DNA of 56,054 nucleotides from Kroppenstedtia sanguinis (GCF_050433445.1 NZ_JBNPXF010000023.1:1-56054), one strand, 5' to 3'; counted from the first letter of the stretch, positions 41,734 through 51,512 are shown. The notes: generated by a model not told the origin, from the letters alone. A program made the numbers and translations.

Positions 41734-42346
41734 ACTTCATAACCACACTTTCCAGCACATCGGCCAAATCTTCAGCGGTATCGGTCACATCTTCCAACCG
41801 CTCATACACTTCTTTCATCTTAATCAATTCGATCGGATCCACCGGATTTTCAAACAGAGAACCCACCGACTCCCGCATCAATCGATCCGCCTGGTTTTCC
41901 AACAGATTGATTTCCACCACATACTTCTGAATGCTGTTAAAATCACGCTTCTCCAGTGAAATAAAAGCCTCTTGCAGGAACTCAGCTGACTTTTCCAGAA
42001 TCTCCGCGAACTGCATCAGATAAGGCGTAGTCTTGTCCACATGACAAAAGACAAACCTGGAAGCGCAGGCTTCGACCCCGTCCAGCACGTCATCCAGTTT
42101 TAAAGCCAACTGCAGGATATCCTCCTGGTCCATGGGTGTGACAAAGGTTTGGTTCAGTTCACGCACCAGCAGATGGGTAAGTTCATCTCCTTTGTTCTCC
42201 AGGTCTTTGAGCTTCTCTGCATACTCCTCCTTGTGCTCCAACGTCTCCACGTTTTGGCGGAAAAGCTGCATGGCCTCGACGATATTCCCCGCCGCCTCCA
42301 CAAGTGTTTGATAGAACACAGAGTCTTTTGAGCGATTAAACAGCAA
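41726..42346 (-). CDS. DUF47 family PhoU-like protein, Pit accessory
   Basis: A 206-residue all-helical protein of the DUF47/PhoU-like family, with EDILQLALKLDDVLDGVEAC and EINLLENQADRLMRESVGSL. DUF47 genes are commonly just upstream of pit and are thought to modulate its activity. Its stop overlaps the pit start, so the two are co-translated. Confidence 0.92.
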   Translation of the reverse strand: MLFNRSKDSVFYQTLVEAAGNIVEAMQLFRQNVETLEHKEEYAEKLKDLENKGDELTHLLVRELNQTFVTPMDQEDILQLALKLDDVLDGVEACASRFVFCHVDKTTPYLMQFAEILEKSAEFLQEAFISLEKRDFNSIQKYVVEINLLENQADRLMRESVGSLFENPVDPIELIKMKEVYERLEDVTDTAEDLADVLESVVMKYA

Positions 42347-42522
42347 ACTGGATACCCCCTAATGGACGGCAATTTTTTACTCCCAGTGGACTCATCTAGA
42401 ACCAATCCTATCTTATAATAATCATTTTGTGTTGGAAAGGAAATAATAATCCGGCTCAAACATTCATTTACAAATATTTTCCTATCCCCCTGTCTCTCAT
42501 ACAGGAACGTGACCCCATGTAA

Positions 42523-42545
42523 AAAGCCCCCGCAGGGGCATAGGG
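42523..42545 (-). terminator. Intrinsic terminator of the MMPL gene
   Basis: Minus-strand stem GCCCC/GGGGC with TTTTT after it, following the stop at 42546. Confidence 0.85.
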
Positions 42546-45500
42546 TCAAGAAATCTCTTCCTTCTTCTGTGCTGGCACCGTATTCAGTCTTTCTGTAACG
42601 GAAATCATCGCGGGAAGGAAGATGGGGAGCATGACAAAAGCGAGGAGGAATAGTCCGATAATCACCACCGTGGCGATCTGGATCAGGGTTAATACTCCAG
42701 AGGGATACAAAGCTGCAAAGGTGAGAGCAAGAATCACCGCTGCAGAAATCACCACCGATCCGATTTTTTTGGCGGAAAGGGCGAATGCTTCGCCAGGTGT
42801 GAGCGTCGGATACTCCCGGTAGCGCATCATGAGAAAGATACTGTAGTCAACTCCCAGTGCGATCACCATGATCATCGAGAAGAAGGGGACCGACCAGGTC
42901 AGTTCACCGATGCTTAACCAGTTGGAGAAAATTTGTTCCGTAGTCGCCAATGCTGTGAAATAGGACAAAATCAGCGAGCCGATAATATAGACGGTGTTCC
43001 AAAAAGAACGCAGAATCCACAGCAGAACCAACGTAATCCCCGCTAACATCAACAGAGCGGTTCGATTTAGATCTCCGGTGGAAATCTGGTTCAGATCACG
43101 ATTTTGGGAAGAGACTCCACCGACTCCGTGACGGGCATCGGCGAATTCGGTCTTTTCCAGTTTCCCGGAAACTGTGGAATCCAGTTCAGCCGCCGTATCC
43201 ATCGCGTCCTCAGCATAGGGATCCCCCTCTAAAATAATCTCCCATTTCATCACCTTGCGGTCATCGGACATATACGCATCCAGTCCCTTTTGAAACTCCT
43301 CTCCCTTGAGAACCTTCTCCGGAACAAAGAAAGTGTGGGAAGCCTCTGTCCGGGACATATCTCCGAGATATCCTTCGGCTTGTTGCAATCCTTCTGTAAT
43401 CTGATCCAGCCCATCGGCACTTTTTCCAAGACCGTTTCTTAACTGGCTCAGATTGCTTTCCAGCCCTTGCAATCCGGTATTCAATTGCTTCTGCCCTTGC
43501 GTGATCTCTCCCAGACCGTTTTCCACTGCATACAGACTGTCAGTCACCTGACTCTGTCCCTGGGCCCCTTTTTGCAATCCTTCAGCCAACTGAGAAGAAC
43601 CTGCTTTTAGTTCGCGCATACCGGCCAACATTTTCCGTTGCCCCTCAGCCACTTGTTTCAATCCGGTGTGGGCTTCAGACAATCTGGCATTGGTCTTGCC
43701 CAGGTTGCTGTTCAGAGTATTCAAACCCGATTCCAGCTGCCCCAAAGATCCCTCCAGTTTTTGAGACATCCCTTTTAACCCCTGAAAATTCGGGTCAGCG
43801 GAAAGTTCGGGATGGGATTGCTCCAATGACTGCACCTGTTTTGTCATTTGCAAGGCGAGGGACTGAAGCCCGCTCAGTTGATTCTCCAGGTTTTTATACT
43901 CGCTTCCCAGACGTTGGTACCCGGTATTTAGTTGGCCGATCCCCCCGGATAACTGATCTGTAGAAGACGAGAGTTGGGTCATCCCGGATTCCAGTTGCTT
44001 CAGTCCGGAATGAACCTCCTGGGCCCCACCGGCCCCTTGCCCCACTCCCCCCTGTATTTGTTCCATCGCCTGGCGAATCTGGGAGACTCCGATCTGAGCC
44101 GATTCGGTACCCTCCACCAGATCTTCCACCCGGGAGAAATCTTGGTCTGTTCCTTTCCGAATTTGTTGAACTGTTTCATCCAGCCCCTGTTGAATCTGTC
44201 CGGTTCCTTTACCAGCTTCGCCAATCCCATCTTTGGTCTGTTTCGTCTGCTTGTCGATGTACAACTCCTCTATGGGCTTCCCTTGGGGACGCGTGGGACC
44301 AAAGGCCGCCTCCACTCCCTGCACCCGGGTCAGCGATTCAGTCACCTGATCGATAAAAGCCATCCCCTCCGGGCTGTCCAAAGGCTTGTCGCTCTCTAGC
44401 ACCACCGAAGCAGGCATCGTTTTACCCGGACTGAAATGGTCAGAGATCATATTGAAGCCACGGACAGATGGAGATTCACTATCCATCTCCTCCAGATTGT
44501 TGTAGGAGAGATTTCCCTCATAGAGGAACAGGACCGGCACGGTCAAGATCACGACGACCAACAAAGAGACCAAGGGGCGTCGATAGGAGGTGGATGACAA
44601 AAACGTCCACAACCGATTTTCCGTATGTCCCTCCATCTTTCGAGCAGGCCAGAACATGGTTTTTCCTAGAATCGACATGAAGAAAGGAATAATCGTGAAC
44701 AGGGACAACAACAAAAACAGAACCCCGATAGCTACAGCCACCCCTGCCTGATAGATGGAAAATTGGGCCAACCCGAGGCTGGCAAATCCGATCATAACGG
44801 CCAAAGCACTGTAAACTACAGTTTTTCCAGCCGTCCGGTATGTTTCTACAATGGAGAGAGAGACAGACTTGCGCCGGGCCATCTCTTCCTTGAACCGGGA
44901 AAAGAGCAGGATATTGTAGTCCGTGCCGATTCCAAATAGGACGAGTACCAAAAAGATCTGTGTAAAATTGGTAAAGGGGAAATCAAGCTGATCTACCAGA
45001 TGGGCCACCACTGCCAGTGACGCCAGATAGGAAGCCCCGACAGAAATTAGGGAGACCAAGGGAGCCAATGGGGAACGAAATACGAGCAACAACACTAGAA
45101 TAATAAAAATCACGGTGATCTGTTCTGTTTTGCGGACCCCGTCCAATGTGGTGCGGGCGAAGTCCTCATTGATCAGATCCGCCCCGGTCAATTCATATTT
45201 GACATCAGGGTTTCCCAGAGCTTTTTCCAGACTGTCTCTCACTTCCGGAACCGAACGCTGCCCCCGATCCACGGAAAGAACGGAGAGAATCGTGGTACCA
45301 TCTTTGGAAACGAACTGTTCTTTCAGGGCCTTTTCGTCAAAATGGGTCAATACGCTGGAAATTCCCAATTCTTGATCCTGATCTTTCAATCGTTGAATGG
45401 ATTTTTTAATATTCTTCAGATCCGTGGAGCTCAGTTTTTCCTGTTCGCCTGTGAAAACGACCATCAAGGTCATCTCATTACCCTTGCTGGAGGTTTCATT

Positions 45501-45671
45501 TAGTTTTTTCTCTAAATCCCCGGCTAACTGGGATGAGTAGTTTTCCGGGATGGCAGGCTGCCCCTTCTCTCTGACCAGCTCACCCATATCCGGTAGGGTG
45601 ATCACAGCCAGGACAGAGATGACCGCCCACAAAGCAAGGATCCACCACTTCCAACGGATGATTTTCCTCAA
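42546..45671 (-). CDS. MMPL family (RND-like) transporter with coiled-coil insertion
   Basis: A 1041-residue membrane protein of MMPL type. A membrane helix near the N-terminus (about 8-28) is followed by a first external domain, a helix cluster at about 180-345 (with LVLFGIGTDYNILLFSRFKE), a second external part of about 470 residues, and a second helix cluster at about 870-1020 (with MVIALGVDYSIFLMMRYREY). The second loop carries many heptad-like runs of Gly, Leu, Gln (for example QGLDETVQQIRKG), a YhgE/Pip-like coiled stalk. It probably exports lipids or hydrophobic compounds. It follows the two-component system at 110 bases, same strand, a probable regulator-transporter unit. Confidence 0.9.
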   Translation of the reverse strand: MRKIIRWKWWILALWAVISVLAVITLPDMGELVREKGQPAIPENYSSQLAGDLEKKLNETSSKGNEMTLMVVFTGEQEKLSSTDLKNIKKSIQRLKDQDQELGISSVLTHFDEKALKEQFVSKDGTTILSVLSVDRGQRSVPEVRDSLEKALGNPDVKYELTGADLINEDFARTTLDGVRKTEQITVIFIILVLLLVFRSPLAPLVSLISVGASYLASLAVVAHLVDQLDFPFTNFTQIFLVLVLFGIGTDYNILLFSRFKEEMARRKSVSLSIVETYRTAGKTVVYSALAVMIGFASLGLAQFSIYQAGVAVAIGVLFLLLSLFTIIPFFMSILGKTMFWPARKMEGHTENRLWTFLSSTSYRRPLVSLLVVVILTVPVLFLYEGNLSYNNLEEMDSESPSVRGFNMISDHFSPGKTMPASVVLESDKPLDSPEGMAFIDQVTESLTRVQGVEAAFGPTRPQGKPIEELYIDKQTKQTKDGIGEAGKGTGQIQQGLDETVQQIRKGTDQDFSRVEDLVEGTESAQIGVSQIRQAMEQIQGGVGQGAGGAQEVHSGLKQLESGMTQLSSSTDQLSGGIGQLNTGYQRLGSEYKNLENQLSGLQSLALQMTKQVQSLEQSHPELSADPNFQGLKGMSQKLEGSLGQLESGLNTLNSNLGKTNARLSEAHTGLKQVAEGQRKMLAGMRELKAGSSQLAEGLQKGAQGQSQVTDSLYAVENGLGEITQGQKQLNTGLQGLESNLSQLRNGLGKSADGLDQITEGLQQAEGYLGDMSRTEASHTFFVPEKVLKGEEFQKGLDAYMSDDRKVMKWEIILEGDPYAEDAMDTAAELDSTVSGKLEKTEFADARHGVGGVSSQNRDLNQISTGDLNRTALLMLAGITLVLLWILRSFWNTVYIIGSLILSYFTALATTEQIFSNWLSIGELTWSVPFFSMIMVIALGVDYSIFLMMRYREYPTLTPGEAFALSAKKIGSVVISAAVILALTFAALYPSGVLTLIQIATVVIIGLFLLAFVMLPIFLPAMISVTERLNTVPAQKKEEIS

Positions 45672-45781
45672 GGTTCTCCCTCACTCCCATATCGTTGAGT
45701 TTATGGGTTTATGTTACCAATGAAAACTGAATCAAAGATAAAACAAAAATGAAGAAAGGTAAATTTCGCCCTCCATCCGAC

Positions 45782-47107
45782 TTACGATTGATGAACTACC
45801 GGCAGGCTGAAAGAGATACCCAACCCGCCCATGGAAGAGGAGAAAGCGAAGATCTCTCCCCCATGGCGATGGATGATCGAACGGCAGGTGGCCAATCCCA
45901 AGCCAGAACCTTTCCCACTTCCCCGTGAAGGATCCACTGTATAGAAACGCTGGAAAAGTTCCGATAGATTCCCTTGCGAAACCCCCTTTCCGTTATCCTC
46001 CAGTCGAAAATAGACTCGCCCCTCCTCACTAAAAGCAGTCCAGGTTAGAGTCAGCTGAGCTCTGTCACCGTGCCGGACTGAGTTGCTGACGATGTTGGCA
46101 AACACCCGTCTCAGCATCCCTTCATGAATCCGGACTTGTTCGAGTCCGAGGTGATTCCGACAAAGCAAACGATGTCCCAAACCGAAGAGCTCCGCTTCAT
46201 ATTCTTCTACCACGGATCGAAACAGAGGGCTCACCGGCATCTGCGTTAACTCCACATCCTTTAGTTGTATTTCTTTTTGGGTATACTCGGAAAAGGAGTT
46301 AAGCAATTGGTTCATCTGTTCCTCTTTTTTTCGAATTAGTTGAAGGTATTCCTTTTCTCCCGCAGACATGTCATGACGGGTGAGTAACAATTCCAAAAAA
46401 CCCCGGATGGAAGTCAAAGGGGTCTTGAGATCGTGGGTAATGGCAGCCACCATATCCACCTGCTCCCGATGGGCATGGTGAAGTCTCTCTTCCATCTCAC
46501 CGAAACGGCGGTAAAGAACTCCGATTTCATCGCAACGCTTACTGGTGAGAGGAGGCATCGGGTTTTCCAGATTCACCTGGTCCAAACGTTGATTCAGCCG
46601 GGCCAAGGGCCGGATAATCAACATGTTAAAATAGAGGGCCAACAGCAGAATCAACCCCGACAGAAGCAGCATCAGAAATGCAAATGTGTCCGTCAGGGCC
46701 TCCTCCAACCCGATCTCCTCCTCCCGGAAAGGACGGATTACCTGGATCAAATAAACCGTTTTCCCTTGGCTTCTGACAGGAAACCACCTCTCTTCCGAGG
46801 TCTTTCCGTCTTGTGCAGAGGAAATTTTCAGGAGAGGGGTTACCCCATCCGCCTGGAACAAAGTTACGGAGAGTTGTTCCCGAAGAGCCCTTTGTTGCAA
46901 ATAAGAGTGAATTTTCTCTATATCTGGATGGAGACGAGCCACCTGGTTCATCATTTGCGCCTCACTCTCACGATGAACCTGTTGCCGGTCCGAGACCCGC
47001 TCCCAGATGCGTTCAATCACTTCCACCCGAAGATAGAAAACACTGACAAAAAACAACACAAAGGCCAACAAAAAAAAGAGGAAAGGGATCTTCCACTTCA
47101 GCTTCAC
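45782..47107 (-). CDS. Sensor histidine kinase
   Basis: A 441-residue kinase. Membrane helices lie at about 7-27 and 141-166, with a sensor loop of about 115 residues outside, then HAMP (about 165-215), the phosphoacceptor segment AAITHDLKTPLTSIRGFLEL (His about 225), and the ATP domain with NIVSNSVRHGDRA, DNGKGV and GSGLGLATCRSI. It overlaps the response regulator by GTGA and is co-translated with it. The signal is unknown; the MMPL gene downstream suggests an envelope stress or drug signal. Confidence 0.94.
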   Translation of the reverse strand: MKLKWKIPFLFFLLAFVLFFVSVFYLRVEVIERIWERVSDRQQVHRESEAQMMNQVARLHPDIEKIHSYLQQRALREQLSVTLFQADGVTPLLKISSAQDGKTSEERWFPVRSQGKTVYLIQVIRPFREEEIGLEEALTDTFAFLMLLLSGLILLLALYFNMLIIRPLARLNQRLDQVNLENPMPPLTSKRCDEIGVLYRRFGEMEERLHHAHREQVDMVAAITHDLKTPLTSIRGFLELLLTRHDMSAGEKEYLQLIRKKEEQMNQLLNSFSEYTQKEIQLKDVELTQMPVSPLFRSVVEEYEAELFGLGHRLLCRNHLGLEQVRIHEGMLRRVFANIVSNSVRHGDRAQLTLTWTAFSEEGRVYFRLEDNGKGVSQGNLSELFQRFYTVDPSRGSGKGSGLGLATCRSIIHRHGGEIFAFSSSMGGLGISFSLPVVHQS

Positions 47108-47784
47108 CCTTCCTCACTCTCCCAAGCAAATTTGTACCCCACTCCCCAGATCGTTTTGATGCAATCCCGTCCTATTTTTTTACGGATATTTTTGATATGG
47201 ACCGTCACCGTATTCAGGTCCCCGAATTCCTGCCCCCAAATTTTTTGATAGAGCTGTTCTCTGGAAAGGACTTGATTGGGATGTTTGGCGAGATAGGAAA
47301 GGATTTGAAACTCCTTTGCAGACAGATCCACCTTCTCCCCATCCGCCACCACTTCGTAAGTCTGCTCATTGATGGATAGAGGGCCTGACCCAGCGGAAGG
47401 ACCCATCTCTTGCTTTATTCGTTCCACCCGTCGAAAGTGTGCCTTTACCCGCGCCAATAACTCACGGGGACTGAAAGGCTTTGTCAGGTAGTCATCTGCG
47501 CCGATTTCCAATCCGATGACTTTGTCCAATTCTCGGTCCCGGACACTCAACAGCAAAATCGGAACGGTATGCTGTTGCCGAATGCGCCGGCAGGTCTCCA
47601 TCCCGTCCAATCCAGGCAACATAATATCGAGAATGACAAAATCCACCGGGCGGCTGTTCACGATTTTCAAGGCTTCTTCCCCCGTATAGGCGGGAATCAC
47701 CTCAAAAGATGACTCATACCGAAACCCTTCTGTAATTAGATGAACGATATCCCGGTCATCATCCACTGCCAAAATGGTACGCAT
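47104..47784 (-). CDS. OmpR-family response regulator
   Basis: A 226-residue two-component regulator. Receiver domain 1-120 with acidic pocket AVDDDRD, phosphoacceptor Asp 53 in VILDIMLPGLDG, and Lys in DYLTKPFSPRELLARV; C-terminal winged-helix DNA-binding domain about 130-225 (EFQILSYLAKHPNQVLSREQ and VTVHIKNIRKKIG). It is the first gene of the RR-HK pair, with the MMPL transporter gene following. Confidence 0.95.
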   Translation of the reverse strand: MRTILAVDDDRDIVHLITEGFRYESSFEVIPAYTGEEALKIVNSRPVDFVILDIMLPGLDGMETCRRIRQQHTVPILLLSVRDRELDKVIGLEIGADDYLTKPFSPRELLARVKAHFRRVERIKQEMGPSAGSGPLSINEQTYEVVADGEKVDLSAKEFQILSYLAKHPNQVLSREQLYQKIWGQEFGDLNTVTVHIKNIRKKIGRDCIKTIWGVGYKFAWESEEG

Positions 47785-47966
47785 CCTCTTTCCCCTTCCC
47801 TGAGCTCCTCTGTATCATCCGTTATGCTTATTTTCATATATTTTCGGGATGGATGAAAGACCATGAAGCTACATTAAAAGGAAGATAGATTCGCATTGTT
47901 TAAAAAGTCATACTGCAGGTGAGATTTGGGCTCTCAAATTACATCGGGACCATAACCCGATATATA

Positions 47967-48233
47967 TTAATGGCTCTTCACTAACAGATGGATCGCTTCC
48001 TCCACTAATTTCTCGGTATTTTGGCCTTCCTCCTTATTCAATTCCTCCCGGATTCGTTTCTCTAAGTTGCGACTGACGATATAGGCACTAGCCCGATCCA
48101 CCGCTGACCGAACTGCAGAAAGTTGAGAAACCACGTCTTTACACGATTGCTCCTCCTCCATCATTCGCAAAACCCCACGTAGCTGCCCTTCTACCCGACG
48201 TAAGCGTTTTTTCATGTCTTCACTGTACTCCAT
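47967..48233 (-). CDS. CsoR/FrmR-like metal- or sulfur-sensing repressor
   Basis: An 88-residue DUF156 (CsoR/RcnR) family repressor: MKKRLRRVEGQLRGVLRMME, then SCKDVVSQLSAVRSAVDRAS. The first sensing cysteine (in EEQSCKDV) is present. The second one, normally in the LEECV-type segment, is replaced here (NLEKRI), and the usual second-ligand His is not seen. The sensing chemistry therefore differs from copper (CsoR) or persulfide (CstR) types. The open frame runs to 48467, but ATG at 48233 follows AAAGGAG. The neighbour on the other strand is the small gene at 48423. Confidence 0.88.
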   Translation of the reverse strand: MEYSEDMKKRLRRVEGQLRGVLRMMEEEQSCKDVVSQLSAVRSAVDRASAYIVSRNLEKRIREELNKEEGQNTEKLVEEAIHLLVKSH

Positions 48234-48422
48234 GCCCCTGCTCCTTTCCTTCCCACCATTGAGATCCATTTTATCATATACAAACACCGAATCCCCCCTG
48301 ATCCCGCGTCCCTGTACGACAATATGCGCCGTTTCCCCTCCTCGCATAAATTTTCTCTTCACAAGACAAACTGAGAACCAGGGTTCTACCCCAAATCCCA
48401 GGTTCCGAGGAGGCTTTACGAA

Positions 48423-48587
48423 ATGAACGAGGAGGAAGAGCGCAGAGAAGCCCCAAAGGATCTTCATCTAGATCCGGTGCAATTTGCATACGAACAAAGC
48501 GGTGAATTGGCTAATATCGCATCAGAAAAAGCAGATCCGTCAAGGAAATCAAAGTCAGTGAAGGATCACAAAAAAACACTTGAATAG
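48423..48587 (+). CDS. Small acidic/basic protein of 54 residues, unrecognised
   Basis: Reads MNEEEERREAPKDLHLDPVQ, then FAYEQSGELANIASEKADPS and a Lys-rich end KSVKDHKKTLE. No family is recognised. GAGGAGG lies nine bases before the ATG and a strong terminator (48620-48642) follows, which makes it a credible gene. The mix of an acidic start and a basic tail resembles some small spore proteins, but this is a guess. It is divergent from the CsoR-like regulator, about 190 bases apart, so it might be regulated by it. Confidence 0.65.
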   Translation: MNEEEERREAPKDLHLDPVQFAYEQSGELANIASEKADPSRKSKSVKDHKKTLE

Positions 48588-48619
48588 TCAGGCATTCCCA
48601 CAGATCGAAAGCCTGTCCG

Positions 48620-48642
48620 CGCGCTTTTTAAGCGCGTTTTTT
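48620..48642 (+). terminator. Intrinsic terminator of the 54-residue ORF
   Basis: Stem CGCGCTT/AAGCGCG with a three-base loop followed by six T. Confidence 0.9.
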
Positions 48643-48688
48643 ATACAAAAAACCCACCATCCAAATCCCTGGAGGCGGGAGCTTTATT

Positions 48689-49591
48689 TCAAGATTTTTC
48701 GGGGATCGGATCCAATTGTTGCATCCGAAGATGGACCATATGCTGATATTCGGGAGCGATATATTCCAGCATCCGGGCGAGAATATCCACCGCTCCTTTA
48801 GGATCCCCCGAGTCATACAGAGCCTGGGCATAGTCCATCCCAAGGAAAGGGGTTATGTAGGCGGGTGTCCAATATTTCTTACTGAATTGAATCAGTTCTT
48901 CAGTCAAGCCTTCCTTACGAAGTAAAGATGAAACCGTCATCGTGGTTGTTTCTTCTTCCCATGATGGCAAATCCTCTTCGGTGCGATCCTCGCGAATTCG
49001 ATCCAAACACTTTTGAAAGTAAGTCATCGCATCGGAGAAGCTCTTCTTTTTGAAGTGTAACTTTCCAAGTTCCAACAGAGGCCACCAAGAGTTCGTAGTT
49101 TCCGACAACTGCTCCAAAAAGGGGGCTGCCTCTTCCTGCTCGCCGACCCATTCTGTAAACATGCGAAGAGCGGTCTCCTGATTCGGCTCTTTGGATAAGC
49201 CTTCCTTCAACTGTTGGACTGCCTGTTCCCGTTCTCCACGAGCATCCAGAATTCGAGCCAAGTATGTATGGGCGACGCCTCTGTCCGGGTACTTATCGAT
49301 ACATTGAAGCAACACCCGTTCCCCTTCCTCAGGGTTGTTCTCTCTCATCAGAACCAGAGCCTGCAACAGCAGGACCTCCTCCTCTTGGTCCGTCAGTTCC
49401 AAGAGACGGTTCACTCCCTGTTCCGCTTCTTTCAGAAAACCATCCTTATACAATTGAACTGTAAAGGTATAAAGATTATGAGGGTCGTCCCAATCCGCTT
49501 CTATGTTTTCTGGAATCACATGCGTTCGAAACTCTTCCCTGTCCATCCAAATGGGGTGGCCCAACTCATCAAACAAGGGGGTTTCTCCCAT
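48689..49591 (-). CDS. TPR-repeat protein
   Basis: A 300-residue cytoplasmic protein composed mainly of TPR-like helices (for example TVQLYKDGFLKEAEQGVNRL, GVAHTYLARILDARGEREQA and LLELGKLHFKKKSFSDAMTY). No enzymatic motif. The N-terminus ETPLFDELGHPIWMDREEFR is not TPR and may be a docking part. GGGAGG lies 7 bases before ATG at 49591, so this start is preferred over 49606. Confidence 0.82.
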   Translation of the reverse strand: MGETPLFDELGHPIWMDREEFRTHVIPENIEADWDDPHNLYTFTVQLYKDGFLKEAEQGVNRLLELTDQEEEVLLLQALVLMRENNPEEGERVLLQCIDKYPDRGVAHTYLARILDARGEREQAVQQLKEGLSKEPNQETALRMFTEWVGEQEEAAPFLEQLSETTNSWWPLLELGKLHFKKKSFSDAMTYFQKCLDRIREDRTEEDLPSWEEETTTMTVSSLLRKEGLTEELIQFSKKYWTPAYITPFLGMDYAQALYDSGDPKGAVDILARMLEYIAPEYQHMVHLRMQQLDPIPEKS

Positions 49592-50100
49592 GCCCCTACC
49601 TCCCATATCTGTTGTTTCTGCAAATGAAATTTTTAGAATAAAAATTGTATCGTACTCAACACATAAAAAAGTTGAGGTGTCGATGGTATGATTGTTAAAA
49701 GTTAAATGAGAACTTTGTTGAACCCCACCATCAGAATTATAACAAAAACCATCGCTCAGTTCCTGTCATAAACTTGAAGCCCTATACATCCGCTGGAGAT
49801 GAGAATCCAGCCCTGATCGGGGATTGACGCTATCAGAAATCTGGGAACCATTCTAATGTCAGGCCTGTTGACAACAGGCTCTCTCGTCAGTTTCTCCGCT
49901 GTGTACTCCCTTCCACCACCTGTTTTCTGGTTATCAACTGCCCTGGTCCAGGGTCAACTTTCCTCTTCGATTTCAGGACATGCCAGGACATGTTATACTA
50001 TGTAAAATGAGTATTTTCATCGGGATTTAAGGACTCCGATGCATTCCAACCAAATCTCGACTTCAATTTTGAAGCGGGTTTTGATCGATAGAAGGTGAAA
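49592..50100. other. Intergenic region upstream of mnmA
   Basis: No gene is supported. It may hold a short, degenerate relative of the dispersed element at 49860-49945. Confidence 0.5.
49860..49945. repeat. Possible short derivative of the MITE-like element (86 bp)
   Basis: Starts CAGGCCTGTTGACAACA and ends TGGTTATCAACTGCCCTG, resembling both family ends in the correct inverted orientation. The interior is unrelated and no target duplication was seen. Uncertain. Confidence 0.4.
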
Positions 50101-51192
50101 ATGATGGCAAAGTCTCCGAGAGTCGTATTGGGGATGTCTGGCGGGGTCGATTCATCCGTCGCCGCTTTACTTCTGAAAGAACAGGGATACGATGTGATCG
50201 GCCTTTTCATGAAAAACTGGGATGATACCGATGAGTTGGGAAACTGTACAGCCACCGAAGATTTCGAAGATGTTCGACGAGTGGCCAGCCAACTGGGAAT
50301 TCCCTACTACTCCGTCAACTTTGAGAAAGAGTATCGTGATAAAGTATTCCGATATTTCTTGGACGAATATGAAAAGGGACGAACTCCCAATCCCGATGTC
50401 ATGTGCAACAAGGAGATTAAATTCGGCGAGTTCATGGAGAAAGCTCTCCAACTGGGAGCCGATTATATCGCCACCGGCCACTACGCCCAATTGGATCAGA
50501 GGGATGGAAACTACCGTCTGATGAGGGGGGCCGATCCCAATAAGGATCAGACTTATTTTCTATATACCCTGGGTCAAGAACAGCTCTCCAAAACCCTGTT
50601 TCCCATCGGCCACCTGCATAAAAAAAAGCTCCGCGAAATCGCGGAAGAAGCGGGTCTGGCCACTGCCAGTAAGAAAGACAGTACCGGGATCTGCTTTATC
50701 GGGGAACGGGATTTTAAGGAATTCCTCAGTCAATACCTTCCCGCCCGTCCCGGAAAAATGCAAACTCTTTCCGGTGAATTAAAAGGGCATCATGATGGAC
50801 TGATGTATTACACCCTGGGTCAAAGACAGGGACTGGGAATCGGTGGCAGCGGAAGTGGTGAACCCTGGTTTGTCGTTGGTAAGGACTTGGAGAATAATGT
50901 GTTGCTGGTGGAACAAGGACATGACCATCCCGCACTCTTCTCCGATGGACTCATCGCCGAAGAAGTGCACTGGGTCGATCGCCAACAACGTATGGAACCC
51001 TTTCACTGCACCGCCAAGTTCCGGTACCGGCAACAAGACCAGGGGGTTACTGTCGAACCTGTGGACGACGGATCTGTACGGGTCATTTTTGATCAGCCCG
51101 AACGTGCAGTCACTCCCGGTCAGTCTGTTGTTTTTTATGACGGGGAAATCTGTTTGGGTGGAGGAATCATCCAAACCACCTTTTGTCGCTGA
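50101..51192 (+). CDS. mnmA: tRNA-specific 2-thiouridylase MnmA
   Basis: A 363-residue enzyme that thiolates U34 of tRNA-Lys, Glu and Gln. It has the PP-loop GMSGGVDSSVAALLLKEQGY at the N-terminus, catalytic cysteines in PDVMCNKEIKFGEF and SKKDSTGICFIGERDFKEFL, and C-terminal beta domains. ATG at 50101 or 50104 is preceded by AGAAGG; GTG at 50095 is also possible. Its usual sulfur donor (YrvO/IscS) is not adjacent. Confidence 0.95.
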   Translation: MMAKSPRVVLGMSGGVDSSVAALLLKEQGYDVIGLFMKNWDDTDELGNCTATEDFEDVRRVASQLGIPYYSVNFEKEYRDKVFRYFLDEYEKGRTPNPDVMCNKEIKFGEFMEKALQLGADYIATGHYAQLDQRDGNYRLMRGADPNKDQTYFLYTLGQEQLSKTLFPIGHLHKKKLREIAEEAGLATASKKDSTGICFIGERDFKEFLSQYLPARPGKMQTLSGELKGHHDGLMYYTLGQRQGLGIGGSGSGEPWFVVGKDLENNVLLVEQGHDHPALFSDGLIAEEVHWVDRQQRMEPFHCTAKFRYRQQDQGVTVEPVDDGSVRVIFDQPERAVTPGQSVVFYDGEICLGGGIIQTTFCR

Positions 51193-51205
51193 ACATTTAC
51201 TTTCA

Positions 51206-51236
51206 CCGTCCCGACTTGAGCGGGGCGGTTTTTTCC
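51206..51236 (+). terminator. Intrinsic terminator of mnmA
   Basis: Stem CCGTCCCG/CGGGGCGG (one G-T pair) with a seven-base loop, then six T. Confidence 0.88.
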
Positions 51237-51311
51237 GCCTCAAGACGGAGAGCTTCCCCATCTTCTGGTGATTTGGGACTTCCCTATGTAGCCTGGTTAG
51301 ATATCTGGAAT

Positions 51312-51512
51312 CAGGCGTGTTGATTAACCATACTTTAGGCAGGAATTGGGTCGGGATGGTGGGGCTTTGATTCGCCTTTGCGCTCTTGGCAAGAGATCGT
51401 AGCCGTCCCACCCTCCCCGTCCCCTCAAGCCATATTTTACGATGGGGCAAGGGAAAGAGCGTAAGGTCAGTTTTGTTTCCTTCACCCATTTCTTGGTTGA
51501 TCAACAGCTCGG
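51312..51512. mobile_element. MITE-like element with near-perfect 9-bp target duplication (201 bp)
   Basis: The left end CAGGCGTGTTGATTAACCA is exact for the family; the right end is GGTTGATCAACAGCTCGG. The flanking direct repeat is ATCTGGAAT on the left (51303-51311) and ATCTGGAAA on the right (51513-51521), 8 of 9 matching. The core matches copies at 9658 and 35354. Slight decay at one end suggests it is older than the copy at 35354. Confidence 0.88.

Noticed and set aside
48233..48467. N-terminal extension of the CsoR-like protein
   Set aside because: The family starts at the MEYSED segment and AAAGGAG lies just before ATG 48233. The extension overlaps the divergent small gene's control region.
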